NCBI GenBank assembly: GCA_022650485.1 | Contig: JALCPP010000003.1 | Location: forward strand, 231,790-295,789 | Direction of reading: 5' to 3' | DNA length: 64,000 nucleotides | Origin: Oscillospiraceae bacterium | GTDB taxonomy: Bacteria; Bacillota; Clostridia; Oscillospirales; Acutalibacteraceae | Shown: in pieces, positions 9,068 through 17,464 of the stretch | Numbering within the stretch: position 1 is the first letter of the stretch | Layout of the letters: the number at the start of each line of letters is the position of its first letter | Position numbers and translations under genes: made by a program | Notes under the pieces: generated by a model | Seen by the model: the letters and a program-made list of their open reading frames with translations, nothing else | Database searches by the model: none | Told to the model about the DNA's origin: nothing

Positions 9068-9214
9068 CATAAGCCGGTCGCACAGCCACTCCAGCATGGT
9101 CAGCATCGGATTGGGCAGTGAGACACATTTCAGTAGCAATTCTGTTAGGTTTGGGGTAGATTTTTTTGAATCATCGGGTTTCTCTCCTTTTGAATGTTTA
9201 TTCGTACGATTCAT
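9068..9214 (-). pseudogene. N-terminal remnant of an IS256-family (mutator-type) transposase
   Basis: The minus strand reads LTELLLKCVSLPNPMLTMLEWLCDRLM, closely recalling the start of IS256-family transposases (PMLTMLEWLC-QLM). After about 49 residues similarity stops. The zinc/DDE parts are missing, and the rest of the open frame (to 8,909) has no recognisable family. It is a fossil in the 660-base gap between rfbF and the protease. The rest of that gap holds only the hairpin and the promoter-proximal repeats listed separately. Confidence 0.55.
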
Positions 9215-9362
9215 TCTATGGGAGCTCCCGATGATTTTCTTTACCCATTTATAAATTGCAAACTTTTTGACTCTATCGTTGTGAGTACACCATGGCATAC
9301 AATGCAGAAATTGTTAAATCCTATTTTATCAGCCGTTCAAGTTCATTGTCAAATATTTTTTA

Positions 9363-9398
9363 AAAATAGAATTATTTATTGGAAAATAGAATTATTTA
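9363..9398. repeat. Two 16-bp direct repeats upstream of the protease gene
   Basis: AAAATAGAATTATTTA occurs at 9363-9378 and again at 9383-9398, a 20-base period (two helical turns) with 4 bases between copies. They sit just upstream of the candidate -10 TATAAT at 9414-9419, so they may be tandem operator half-sites for the protease gene. Confidence 0.6.
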
Positions 9399-9483
9399 AT
9401 AAGTGTTTGCTATTATAATAATTCTAATGATGAAAATATTGGCCGGTTGATAGTATGCTTAAGAAAGTATGAAATTACTTTCT
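9391..9483 (+). promoter_or_regulatory. Candidate promoter and inverted repeat before the secreted protease
   Basis: A consensus TATAAT lies at 9414-9419; the -35 region (around 9391-9396) is AT-rich but not canonical, suggesting an activator-dependent promoter or another sigma factor. Downstream an inverted repeat AGAAAGTA/TACTTTCT (9462-9469 and 9476-9483) lies in the untranslated leader, about 70 bases before the start codon. Confidence 0.4.
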
Positions 9484-9553
9484 ACTACTTATAGAAAGGA
9501 TGTGACACGTCAAAAAAATATGATTTACCGGCTAAAAATGATGAGGTGAAAAA

Positions 9554-12262
9554 ATGAAAGTTTCAAAGAAGGCTCTGGCGCTTGTGCTGTCCGTTGCAAT
9601 GGTGGTTAGTTCGTTTGCCGGAACCACGGCTTTTGCAGCAGACAAGGGTTCTCTTGATTTGGCAAGCGCTGAATTATCATATTCGCCCAATCAGTCAGGC
9701 GGCGGGATTGTTCCATTGTTTGATACTTCCAACATGCTTCGTTCAGGGAAGCACTCTCGTCTTGGCCAGAATGCCAGTTTCGAAGACAGTTACAACCTTG
9801 TAAAAGACAGCGGAATGACCCCGAATTTAAGAGATCAGGCCTCTTGGGGAACCTGTTGGGCATTTAGTGCATTAGGTTCTGCTGAATCTTCGCTTTATGA
9901 TGAGGAACACCTGAAAGATTCCCAGTTTTCTGCACGGCATTTAGCGTATTTCACTTATAACAGCGCTAATAATCCTGATGTGCCGGAGGATGGGACACAG
10001 GGAGATACTTATTGGGCTGAAGATCCATTTCAAAATGGTGGAAACGTTTATATGGCCATTGCTACTCTCGCACGGGAAGAAGGGGCAGAGCTGGAAAGTG
10101 AGGTTCCTTATCCTGCACCGAGTGATTTTAATGATGATTTTGATGCTCCCGAATTCAATACGGTAGATCCGGAGTATCAATTTGATTCCGTCTATCAGCT
10201 GAAAGAAGCAAATTTTCTGCCCAATAAAGATGCTGATGGAAATCTAGACGGATCAGCCATTAAACAGGCTTTGCTCGGCGGCACATCGGTGAGTGTATTC
10301 CTTTTTTATATGCGTCCATATCTTGTTCAAAAAGTAGATGATGTGGAATATCCCACTTATTTCAATAACAACCGTGTGTCATTTAATAATCATCTGGTTC
10401 AAATTGTCGGCTGGGATGACACTATTTCAGCGGAAAATTTTTCAGATGAATCCGGTAATTCCCCTGACGGGGACGGCGGCTGGCTGATTAGAAATTCCTG
10501 GGGAGAACAGGACGACCATGGATGCGGGTATTTTTATATTTCTTATGAAGATTCAACTATGGCTATGTTCTGTACTCTTGATATGGACAGACAGCAAAAC
10601 CGGTACGCACATAATTACCAGTATGATGGACTTGGTATGTGCAATCAAATAGGCATCAGCGAAGAAACAACACCGGTCAAAATGGCAAATGTATTTACAG
10701 CAACCGGAGATCAAACTCTTGACGCGGTGTCTTTTTACACCACAGATCCGGGTGCAGAATACAGCATTCAGGTTTATACTGAATTGAGCGGAAGTGATCC
10801 GACCCATGGAATCGCCGCTTACGAAACGGAACAGTCCGGTACGGAAGAATATGCCGGATATCATACCATTGGTTTAAACCGGGCAGTCAATCTGTCAGAG
10901 GGCGACAAATACTCTGTTGTCGTGTCCTTAAAGAACGTCGGCGGAGGTGCATATCCTGTTGCTGTTGAATATGGCGAAGAGGACTGGTCAGTAACCGATA
11001 TCGAGGAAAATCAAAGCTATTTGTATAATGGAACAAATTGGTATGATCTAAAAGATATTAACGAGATGGGAGACGAAAGTTATGGAAATGTCTGCCTGAA
11101 AGCGTTTACAACGGACGGACAGACAGGCTTTACACCAACCAAGCCATCACAGCCATCAAAACCATCAAAACCATCAAAGCATCACCATTCAAACGATTCT
11201 TCCGACAACGATTCTTTCATCACTGCGGAGCCGTTTACCCCCAGCACAATTGCCCCGACTAAAAACGAGGATGGCGTCACAACTGTTACAGTGACCTGTG
11301 TGCCGGATTCCACGCCGACGGTCAGCGGCAACACTTCCACATTCAGCGTGACAGTCCCGACCAACGCGGCGTCTGCCGCCATATCTTCCGGGACAGTTCA
11401 GCAGCATGCCCGGGTGGATGTTACTTTGCCGAATGACACGATTATCAGCCAGCTGAATAACAGCGCTGTGCAGTCGGTGGTCATGACGATAAAGGCACCT
11501 TCCAACATTGCTTATGGTACAGCCCCGAATGTTGATGTCAGCATTATGCTGGATGCAGCAGTTCTGCAAGCCGCTGCTGCAGCGAAGAAGGATGTTACGA
11601 TTTCCATTTTGGATCAAACAACCGGAAAAGTTGCTTATACATGGACTTTTAAAGGCAGTGATTTGGCTCAGTCCGGAAACACATTTAGAAGTATCAACCT
11701 TGCGGCAACAACGCTGACCACAACACTGGATGCCGAGGTTAGCAGAACCATTCCGGCTTCTGTAAAGGGCGTTGTTCTGTCTTTTGCAGATAACGGAGTA
11801 TTACCGGCTGTGGCAAATATCAGTGTTTATGTTGGAGATCAGGGTTTCCACGCTGGTCAGCCAGCGTATCTGTATTACTACAATGAGGATACGAAGCAGC
11901 TGGAAACAGTTGGCAATAACAAACTGGAAATTGATGCGAACTGTTATGCGCACATGCCAATCAGCCATTGCTCAAAGTATGTGCTGCTTCCGGCACAGGT
12001 TACTGCCGTAACTCCGGTCAAACTGGATACGGGCAGACAGCTTTCGGTCAAAGCCGGAAAAAGCTATCAATTTAAGGTAACGGCTTCCCGGAAACCAACT
12101 TTCATTTCCGGTAACAGCGCTGTTTTTCAAGTTAAAGAAACCTATTCTAAAGGAAACAATTATTTCTTTAAAGTGACGGCTGTTGGTAAAGTTGGCGCCG
12201 GCGCCGGTTTCTATGTGAACGGTGAAAAGACACCGCGCACCATTGCGACGATTATAAAATAG
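9554..12262 (+). CDS. Secreted papain-like (C1A) cysteine protease with lectin-like and C-terminal repeat domains
   Basis: A 902-residue exported protein with a good ribosome site (GAGGTGA). Residues 1-29 are a classical signal peptide with an AFA-A cleavage site. The C1A peptidase domain spans about 75-350: Gln95 and Cys101 in QASWGTCWAF, His280 in NNHLVQIVGWDD, Asn314 in IRNSWGE. A lectin-like domain often paired with such proteases follows (about 365-515). A Pro/Lys/Ser linker with TKPSQPSKPSKPSKHHH comes next, then about 340 residues of beta-rich, Ig-like or surface-binding sequence. It has no LPXTG or SLH motif, so attachment may depend on the C-terminal domain. It probably degrades extracellular proteins; no cognate operon partners are present. 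Confidence 0.88.
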   Translation: MKVSKKALALVLSVAMVVSSFAGTTAFAADKGSLDLASAELSYSPNQSGGGIVPLFDTSNMLRSGKHSRLGQNASFEDSYNLVKDSGMTPNLRDQASWGTCWAFSALGSAESSLYDEEHLKDSQFSARHLAYFTYNSANNPDVPEDGTQGDTYWAEDPFQNGGNVYMAIATLAREEGAELESEVPYPAPSDFNDDFDAPEFNTVDPEYQFDSVYQLKEANFLPNKDADGNLDGSAIKQALLGGTSVSVFLFYMRPYLVQKVDDVEYPTYFNNNRVSFNNHLVQIVGWDDTISAENFSDESGNSPDGDGGWLIRNSWGEQDDHGCGYFYISYEDSTMAMFCTLDMDRQQNRYAHNYQYDGLGMCNQIGISEETTPVKMANVFTATGDQTLDAVSFYTTDPGAEYSIQVYTELSGSDPTHGIAAYETEQSGTEEYAGYHTIGLNRAVNLSEGDKYSVVVSLKNVGGGAYPVAVEYGEEDWSVTDIEENQSYLYNGTNWYDLKDINEMGDESYGNVCLKAFTTDGQTGFTPTKPSQPSKPSKPSKHHHSNDSSDNDSFITAEPFTPSTIAPTKNEDGVTTVTVTCVPDSTPTVSGNTSTFSVTVPTNAASAAISSGTVQQHARVDVTLPNDTIISQLNNSAVQSVVMTIKAPSNIAYGTAPNVDVSIMLDAAVLQAAAAAKKDVTISILDQTTGKVAYTWTFKGSDLAQSGNTFRSINLAATTLTTTLDAEVSRTIPASVKGVVLSFADNGVLPAVANISVYVGDQGFHAGQPAYLYYYNEDTKQLETVGNNKLEIDANCYAHMPISHCSKYVLLPAQVTAVTPVKLDTGRQLSVKAGKSYQFKVTASRKPTFISGNSAVFQVKETYSKGNNYFFKVTAVGKVGAGAGFYVNGEKTPRTIATIIK

Positions 12263-12289
12263 CTTAAATTCGGTCATTCATTCAGTGAT

Positions 12290-12340
12290 ATGCTCCCTTT
12301 ATGAGAGACAGTAAACAGCTGTTAATTATGAAGGGAGCAT
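12290..12340. repeat. 10-bp perfect inverted repeat after the protease gene
   Basis: ATGCTCCCTT (12290-12299) pairs with AAGGGAGCAT (12331-12340) around a 31-base loop. It lacks a U-tract, so it is a weak terminator candidate. It abuts the IS3-family remnant and could instead belong to that element's end region. Confidence 0.4.
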
Positions 12341-12344
12341 TGCT

Positions 12345-12615
12345 ATGTCAAAAAAATGTAAGAATAGAAAGGGGAGATGCCTTTCACAAGTGAGGCAAGG
12401 CCATATTTACAGGGCGATAAAAGAATGCCGTGTGAACACGATGGATCCCCCATTAAAGGTTCCTGCAAGCTGCTTCATGTGGCTCGTTCCGCCTATGACG
12501 AGTGGGTTTCCGGCAAACAGAGCTGCAGGACTTTCGAAAATGAACAACTCTCCCAAAAGATCGAGAAAATCCATATGGAAAGCCCAGACAAAGGCTACCG
12601 CCGACGCCCTTCTTT
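12345..12615 (+). pseudogene. IS3-family transposase (OrfB) remnant
   Basis: Read from about 12,425, one frame encodes SPIKGSCKLLHVARSAYDEWVSGKQ then ENEQLSQKIEKIHMESPDKGYRR. These are typical of the start of IS3-family OrfB before the DDE domain. The frame is broken by a stop and shift around 12,600-12,640, and the integrase core is absent. A short start MSKKC at 12,345 may be the residue of OrfA. No function is expected. Confidence 0.6.
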
Positions 12616-12616
12616 C

Positions 12617-12800
12617 GGTTGTCAGCGGGGAAAATAACGGCTCCGAATTGGACGCACTGAAAAAAACTTTCCGGCCTTGACGGTCAAATAAATAATTTAG
12701 TCGATGATCTCTCTGGCGGCCTCAATAGTGCCGCTGTGCGGGATAAGCTCACCGAGTACGAGGGAAACAAGCGCGTACTTGAGCAAAAAAAGAGCTCTAT
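12617..12800 (+). pseudogene. Remnant of a large serine recombinase C-terminal coiled coil
   Basis: Across a frameshift in the A-run near 12,660, the conceptual peptide is SELDALKK + LSGLDGQINNLVDDLSGG + LNSAAVRDKLTEYEGNKRVLEQKKS. This resembles the late coiled-coil region of large serine recombinases and not an IS protein. It is cut on its right by the ISL3 left end. It may be the relic of an earlier integrated element at this boundary. Confidence 0.45.
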
Positions 12801-13444
12801 AATAAATGTTGGGGTATATTGAATAGAGCCGGAGAAAAAACAAAAAAAGTAGAGCATATTCGATGAAAAACCTTTAAGAGGTAATCGTAAAAAATGTAAG
12901 GCAATTGCCCGATCGGACAGAGATTGTCATTGAATTGCCCCAAAAGCCGCATCTCTGCCCATGCTGCGGACATAAAACCAGCAATATTCATGATTACCGT
13001 TGGCAAACGGTAAAAGATATTCCCGCCTTTGGAAAACACACGGTTTTGATATTCCGAAAGCGACGATATCGCTGCCCTTCCTGTGGAAAACGTTTCTTTG
13101 AAGAGAACTCATTTCTGCCACGATATTACCGCATAACAAACCGGTTTGCTGCATACATCATTTCAAAGCTCACGGATGTGCGTTCCTTTACCAGCGTAGC
13201 CCGTGAAAGTAACCTTTCTGTTTCAACCGTTATCCGTATCTTTGATTATATCGATTATGGAAAACCAAGGCAGCTGCCCGCAGTTGTCTCCATCGGTGAA
13301 TTCAAAGGCAATACGGGCAGAGAAAAATATCAATGTATCCTCACAGACCCGTTACAGCCATCAGCTTACAGGATATTTCAGCCAGCTTGACGCTGCTCCC
13401 TAACCATTCCGTTTTAGGGTCACCCCAACTATTGACATAGAGCC
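12793..13444. mobile_element. Internally deleted ISL3-family insertion sequence
   Basis: The left end (GCTCTATAATAAATGTTGGGGT, read without its first bases) matches in inverted orientation the right end, where CACCCCAACTATTGACATAG leads to AGCC at 13,444. Shared blocks are GCTCTAT and TTGGGGT. The pair marks an element of about 650 bases, half the usual ISL3 size. The transposase inside is truncated. Confidence 0.65.
12905..13390 (+). pseudogene. ISL3-family transposase, N-terminal part only
   Basis: A 161-residue frame with the ISL3 zinc-ribbon cysteines (CPCCG, CPSCGKRFF), the helix-turn-helix (LSVSTVIRIFDYID) and the beginning of the DDE domain (EFKGNTGREKYQCILTDP). The first catalytic Asp is replaced (SIGEFKG instead of the usual DEFKG). 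The remaining 250 or so residues are deleted: the sequence jumps from ILTDP to a C-terminal-like AYRIFQPA. It is certainly inactive. Confidence 0.75.
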
Positions 13445-13467
13445 TTGATATTATTATGGCAAAAGAA

Positions 13468-13499
13468 AAAACCCAGCAGCCGCATGGCTACTGGGTTTT
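13468..13499 (+). terminator. Rho-independent terminator
   Basis: AACCCAGCAGCC-GCAT-GGCTACTGGGTT forms a 12-bp stem with one mismatch, flanked by AAAAAA on the left and TTTTG on the right, so it can work in both directions. It lies just right of the ISL3 end. Confidence 0.75.
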
Positions 13500-13615
13500 G
13501 TTTGGTGCGAGTGTTCTTACGGCATTTATTCAAAGAAGTCAGTAATACCAAGGGCTTACGGGCAATTAAGAAGCAGTATTTACCCCCAAAAATCGAATAA
13601 GTTCATCATATTTTA

Positions 13616-13646
13616 AGGGCGTTCCGTAAAAAGGAACGTCCTTTTT
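13616..13646 (+). terminator. Terminator or attenuator immediately upstream of parA
   Basis: AGGGCGTTCC pairs with GGAACGTCCT (one G-U pair) around a short A-rich loop and is followed by TTTTTC. It ends only about 28 bases before the parA start, so it either insulates parA from upstream transcription or acts as an attenuator in the parA leader. Confidence 0.65.
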
Positions 13647-13674
13647 CTATTTCAGCGGGAGGTGAAAAAATCAC

Positions 13675-14493
13675 ATGACCAATGTAATTGCCGTTGCCAA
13701 TCAAAAGGGCGGCGTCGGCAAGACCACAACTTGTGCCAATCTCGGCATCGGGCTGGCGCAGGAAGGGAAAAAGGTGCTTTTGGTGGACAGCGACCCGCAG
13801 GGTTCCCTGACCATCAGTTTGGGCAATCCCCAGCCTGACCAACTGCCCGTGACGCTGGCGACGATCATGGGTAAGGTGCTGAACGAGGAAACCATCGTCC
13901 CCGGTGAGGGCCTTTTGCATCATGACGAAGGCGTTGACCTGATGCCCGCCAACATCGAGCTTTCCGGCATGGAGGTTTCGCTCGTCAACGCAATGAGCCG
14001 TGAAAAGATTCTGAAACAGTATCTGGACGGCGTGAAGCGTCAGTACGACTATGTGCTTCTGGACTGTATGCCCTCGCTGGGGATGTTGACCGTCAACGCG
14101 CTGGCCGCAGCCGACAGCGTTCTTATTCCCGTTCAGGCGCAGTACCTTCCGGCAAAGGGCCTCGAACAGCTTTTGCAGACGATCAACAAGGTGCGGCGAC
14201 AGACCAATCCGAAGCTCAAAATCGACGGTATTCTTCTGACGATGGTGGACAGCCGTACCAACTACACCAAAGAAATCAGCGCCCTGCTGCGGGACACCTA
14301 CGGCTCAAAGCTGAAAGTGTTCGACGTGGAGATTCCTCATTCCGTCCGTGCCGCCGAAATCAGTGCGGAGGGCAAGAGCATTTTTGCCCACGACCCAAAG
14401 GGCAAGGTTGCCGAAGCATACCGGGAACTGACAAAGGAGGTGTTGAAGATTGAAAAGCAGCGCCAAAAACATAAGTCTGAACAGCTACGATGA
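13675..14493 (+). CDS. parA: ParA-family partition ATPase
   Basis: A 272-residue Walker-type ATPase with the deviant Walker A KGGVGKTT at residues 11-18, DSDPQGS at about 38-44, and LLDCMPSLGMLTVNAL for Walker B. It resembles Soj/ParA of low-GC plasmids and ICEs. The ribosome site is GGGAGGTG. Its 3' end overlaps parB by 44 bases. It likely maintains the excised circular ICE during cell division. Confidence 0.93.
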   Translation: MTNVIAVANQKGGVGKTTTCANLGIGLAQEGKKVLLVDSDPQGSLTISLGNPQPDQLPVTLATIMGKVLNEETIVPGEGLLHHDEGVDLMPANIELSGMEVSLVNAMSREKILKQYLDGVKRQYDYVLLDCMPSLGMLTVNALAAADSVLIPVQAQYLPAKGLEQLLQTINKVRRQTNPKLKIDGILLTMVDSRTNYTKEISALLRDTYGSKLKVFDVEIPHSVRAAEISAEGKSIFAHDPKGKVAEAYRELTKEVLKIEKQRQKHKSEQLR

Positions 14494-15376
14494 TATTTTC
14501 TCCACGGAGGAAACCCGAGAGGATGCCAAGCGAGAAAAGGTCACGGACATGCCTCTTTCGGAACTGCACCCATTCCCCGACCATCCGTTTCAGGTGCGGA
14601 ATGATGATTCCATGAAAGAAACCGTGGATAGTATCAAAGAATACGGCGTACTGGTTCCCGCCATTGTCCGTCCCCGTGCGGACGGCGGCTATGAGCTTAT
14701 TTCCGGCCACCGGCGCAAACATGCCTGTGAGTTGGCGGGGCTTTCCACCATGCCGGTTATTGTCCGCGATCTGGACGATGACGCCGCGACCATCATCATG
14801 GTTGACAGCAATATTCAGCGTGAAAATATCCTGCCGAGCGAGCGGGCCAAGGCGTACAAAATGAAGCTGGACGCCATAAAACATCAGGGGCAGAGAACGG
14901 ATTTAACCTCGCCGCAAATTGCGGCGAAGTTCCGCAGTGACGATAAAGTGGCAGAAGGCACTAATATCAGTGGCGATACTGTGCGCCGATATATTCGGCT
15001 GAATGAGCTAACGCCGCAACTTCAACAGATGGTGGACGATAAAAGAATCGCCATGACCCCCGCCGTGGAGCTGTCGTACCTCAAACCGGAGGAACAGACG
15101 CTTTTGCTCGACACCATCGAAAGCGAACAGGCTACCCCCTCGCTCTCGCAGGCCCAGCGACTGAAAAAGTTTAGTCAGGAAGGGCATTTGAACGAGGACA
15201 GTATGCTGGCCATTATGTCGGAGGAAAAGAAACCGGAGAAAAACGACCTAACCATTAAGGCGGATAAGCTCCAGAAGTATTTTCCCAAATCGTATACCCC
15301 GCAGCAAATGGAGCAGGTCATTATCCGGTTGCTGGACGGATGGCAGAAAAAGCGGCAGCGGGAGCAGGAGCGATAA
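14450..15376 (+). CDS. parB: ParB/Spo0J-family partition protein
   Basis: A 308-residue protein with TTG start 14,450 behind AAAGGAGGTG. The ParB/Srx nuclease-like domain carries ELHPFPDHPFQVR and LISGHRRKHACELAG, with the CTP-binding-type motif NIQRENILPSERAKAYKMKL. A helix-turn-helix segment follows (SGDTVRRYIRLNELTPQLQQMVDDKRIAMTPAVELSYL described here in part). Overlap with parA indicates coupled translation. Binding sites (parS) were not identified. Confidence 0.9.
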   Translation: MKSSAKNISLNSYDDIFSTEETREDAKREKVTDMPLSELHPFPDHPFQVRNDDSMKETVDSIKEYGVLVPAIVRPRADGGYELISGHRRKHACELAGLSTMPVIVRDLDDDAATIIMVDSNIQRENILPSERAKAYKMKLDAIKHQGQRTDLTSPQIAAKFRSDDKVAEGTNISGDTVRRYIRLNELTPQLQQMVDDKRIAMTPAVELSYLKPEEQTLLLDTIESEQATPSLSQAQRLKKFSQEGHLNEDSMLAIMSEEKKPEKNDLTIKADKLQKYFPKSYTPQQMEQVIIRLLDGWQKKRQREQER

Positions 15377-15448
15377 TTCACGACGCTTCAGGTTTTTTCA
15401 ACCGGAACGTCTATTTTTATGCCTACCGCCAAAAAGGAGATGTTTTAT

Positions 15449-16300
15449 ATGGCGGTTTTTCGTGTGGAACGGACGCGGGATTACACGGTCATGAGCAACC
15501 ATCACCTGAAAAACAGGGCTTTGTCCCTGAAAGCGAAAGGGCTGCTGTCCGTGATGCTCTCCCTTCCGGACGATTGGGATTACACCACGCGGGGCCTTGC
15601 CTCCATCTGCCGCGAGGGAGTGGACGCCATCGGAAAGGCGCTCAAGGAACTGGAAAACGCGGGCTATATGGAGCGCCGCCAGCTTCGCGGTAAAGACGGG
15701 CGCATCACGGACACCGAATACACCATTTATGAGCAGCCGCGCAAGCCGCCGGGTACGCCTTTCCCGGATACGGATTCACCAGATACGGAAAAGCCGGATC
15801 TGGATAACCCGGATATGGAAAAACCGGATACGGAAAAGCCCTCGCAATTAAATACTAAGGGAACTAATATCCCTAAAAAATCAAATACGTATGGAGTAAA
15901 TCCTTATCAATCCAATCCGGCTGATACGATGGATGCGACGGACGCCTACCGCGAAATCATCAAGGAGAATATTTCCTACGACGTCCTGCGTCAGCGATGC
16001 GACCCGGAGCGTCTGGATGAAATCGTGGGCATTATGCTCGACACCGTGTGCAGTCGGAAAAAGGAGATTCGGATCGCCGGTGAGAACATGTCCGCCGAAA
16101 CGGTGAAAAGCAGGCTTTTGAAGCTCGACGACAGCCACATCGAATATGTGCTTGAGTGTCTCGACAAAAACACCACCGACGTCCGCAACATCCGAAGCTA
16201 CATTCTGACCGCGCTGTATCAGGCTCCGACCACTATCAGCAGCTATTATTCGGCGCTGGTCAATCACGACATGTACGGAAGCGGCCCACCCGGACGGTAA
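15449..16300 (+). CDS. DUF6017 winged-helix protein (replication-initiator-like)
   Basis: A 283-residue protein with an N-terminal winged helix (NRALSLKAKGLLSVMLSLPDDWDYT, about residues 25-90). Its acidic linker has a short motif repeated around PDTEKP/PDLDNP/PDMEKP. The C-terminal helical DUF6017 domain includes YSALVNHDMYG near the end. I chose ATG 15,449 behind AAAGGAGATG; an earlier ATG at 15,419 lacks a ribosome site. The family is regularly found beside ParAB in clostridial ICEs and resembles primosome/RepA-N initiators. A role in element replication is inference. Confidence 0.8.
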   Translation: MAVFRVERTRDYTVMSNHHLKNRALSLKAKGLLSVMLSLPDDWDYTTRGLASICREGVDAIGKALKELENAGYMERRQLRGKDGRITDTEYTIYEQPRKPPGTPFPDTDSPDTEKPDLDNPDMEKPDTEKPSQLNTKGTNIPKKSNTYGVNPYQSNPADTMDATDAYREIIKENISYDVLRQRCDPERLDEIVGIMLDTVCSRKKEIRIAGENMSAETVKSRLLKLDDSHIEYVLECLDKNTTDVRNIRSYILTALYQAPTTISSYYSALVNHDMYGSGPPGR

Positions 16301-16357
16301 ACGTCCCGCGCGGGCTGTTTTTATCCCCGACAAAAATCGGAAAGGAGAAATTTTACC

Positions 16358-16723
16358 ATGAAACGACCCCTCGCATATATCACCGCCCCGTGGAGTGCGG
16401 ATGAAATGGAAAATACCGAGGATGCGGCGCGGTACTGCCGCAAAATTTATGACGCGGGCTTTTCGCCCATCTGCCCGGTTCTGTTCCTGCCGCTTTTCCT
16501 CAACGACGCCATCCCGCAGGAGCACAAGGACGGCGTTGACATCGCCTGCAATTTTCTGCGCCGCGCCCATGTACTGGTGGTCTGCGGCAGGAACGTGGAC
16601 GAAACCGTGAAAAACGACATTGCCACGGCGGAACGGCTGCACATCACCGCCACCACGCTGGACGGCATCCTCACCATCAAGGGGCAGGGCCGGGAAAAAG
16701 ACGCGGAAAAGGAGCGGAGGTAA
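16358..16723 (+). CDS. DUF4406/DUF7768 protein (nucleoside 2-deoxyribosyltransferase-like)
   Basis: A 121-residue protein with a Rossmann-like start, AYITAPWS, and VLVVCGRNVDETVKNDI where deoxyribosyltransferase-fold proteins carry their active-site Glu. The ribosome site is AAAGGAG. Such proteins accompany ICE backbone genes of this type; the substrate is not known. The Lys/Glu-rich tail (REKDAEKERR) leads directly into the next gene. Confidence 0.65.
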   Translation: MKRPLAYITAPWSADEMENTEDAARYCRKIYDAGFSPICPVLFLPLFLNDAIPQEHKDGVDIACNFLRRAHVLVVCGRNVDETVKNDIATAERLHITATTLDGILTIKGQGREKDAEKERR

Positions 16724-16724
16724 C

Positions 16725-16937
16725 GTGCCGGATTATCAGAAAATGTACCACTCGCTGTTTAACGACGTGACCGACGCCATTTCAAAGCTCCAGCAGGCGC
16801 AGCAGAAAACCGAGGAAATGTACATGGACAGCAAAGAAACCGTTCTTACCCCATTTTTGAAAAAGAGTGAGGAACAGAAAAATGGCCGGAAACCGGCCCC
16901 GGCAAAGAAAAAACCGCCCTCTCACGACGAACGGTAA
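16725..16937 (+). CDS. Small coiled-coil ICE protein
   Basis: A 70-residue protein that starts at GTG 16,725, one base after the previous stop, with GGAGCGGAGG as ribosome site. Residues 5-38 (YHSLFNDVTDAISKLQQAQQKTEEMY) form a short amphipathic helix or coiled coil, and the tail is Lys/Pro-rich. It resembles small unnamed proteins at the same place in related ICEs. No function is assigned. Confidence 0.6.
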   Translation: MPDYQKMYHSLFNDVTDAISKLQQAQQKTEEMYMDSKETVLTPFLKKSEEQKNGRKPAPAKKKPPSHDER

Positions 16938-16972
16938 GGAGGGCGGTTTTCTCATGACAGGAGGTGTTTTGT

Positions 16973-17464
16973 TTGCAGGAAGAAATCGAAAACCGTTCCG
17001 TGACGCTCATCATCAGCGGCACGAAGCTCACGGGTCGGGTGCTCAAAGCGGCGATTGCCAAGTATCTGGCCCACCGAAAGGAAAAGAAAAACGCCAAGGC
17101 CCGCGCCGGTCCCGTGGTTCCGCGCGGCAGGCAGACGGTGAAGCAGCTCGTCGGACAGAACGCGGGCGTGTCCAACATGGAAATCACCGACAGCAACATC
17201 CGTTCCTTTGACCGCGTGGCTCGGAAATACGGCGTGGATTACGCCGTCAAAAAGGACCGCAGCGTGTCGCCGCCGAAATATCTCGTCTTTTTCAAGGCGC
17301 GGGACGCGGACGCGCTCACCGCCGCTTTTACCGAGTTCACGGCCAAAACGGTGAACCGGGCGAAAAAGCCCTCCGTCCTCTCGCGGCTCCGGCAGTTCAA
17401 GGATCTGGTCAAAGCGAATACCGTTGACCGGGTAAGGCATAAGGAACAGGAGCGGGCGCGATGA
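16973..17464 (+). CDS. pcfB: PcfB-family protein (DUF3801)
   Basis: A protein of about 163 residues with TTG start 16,973 behind CAGGAGGTG; a GTG at 16,964 lies inside the ribosome site. It shows the DUF3801 pattern TGRVLKAAIAKYL and an alpha/beta domain with FDRVARKYGVDYAVKKD and YLVFFKARDADAL. PcfB is a relaxosome/coupling accessory protein in enterococcal pCF10. Its stop overlaps virD4 by 4 bases, matching a function next to the coupling protein. Confidence 0.8.
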   Translation: MQEEIENRSVTLIISGTKLTGRVLKAAIAKYLAHRKEKKNAKARAGPVVPRGRQTVKQLVGQNAGVSNMEITDSNIRSFDRVARKYGVDYAVKKDRSVSPPKYLVFFKARDADALTAAFTEFTAKTVNRAKKPSVLSRLRQFKDLVKANTVDRVRHKEQERAR

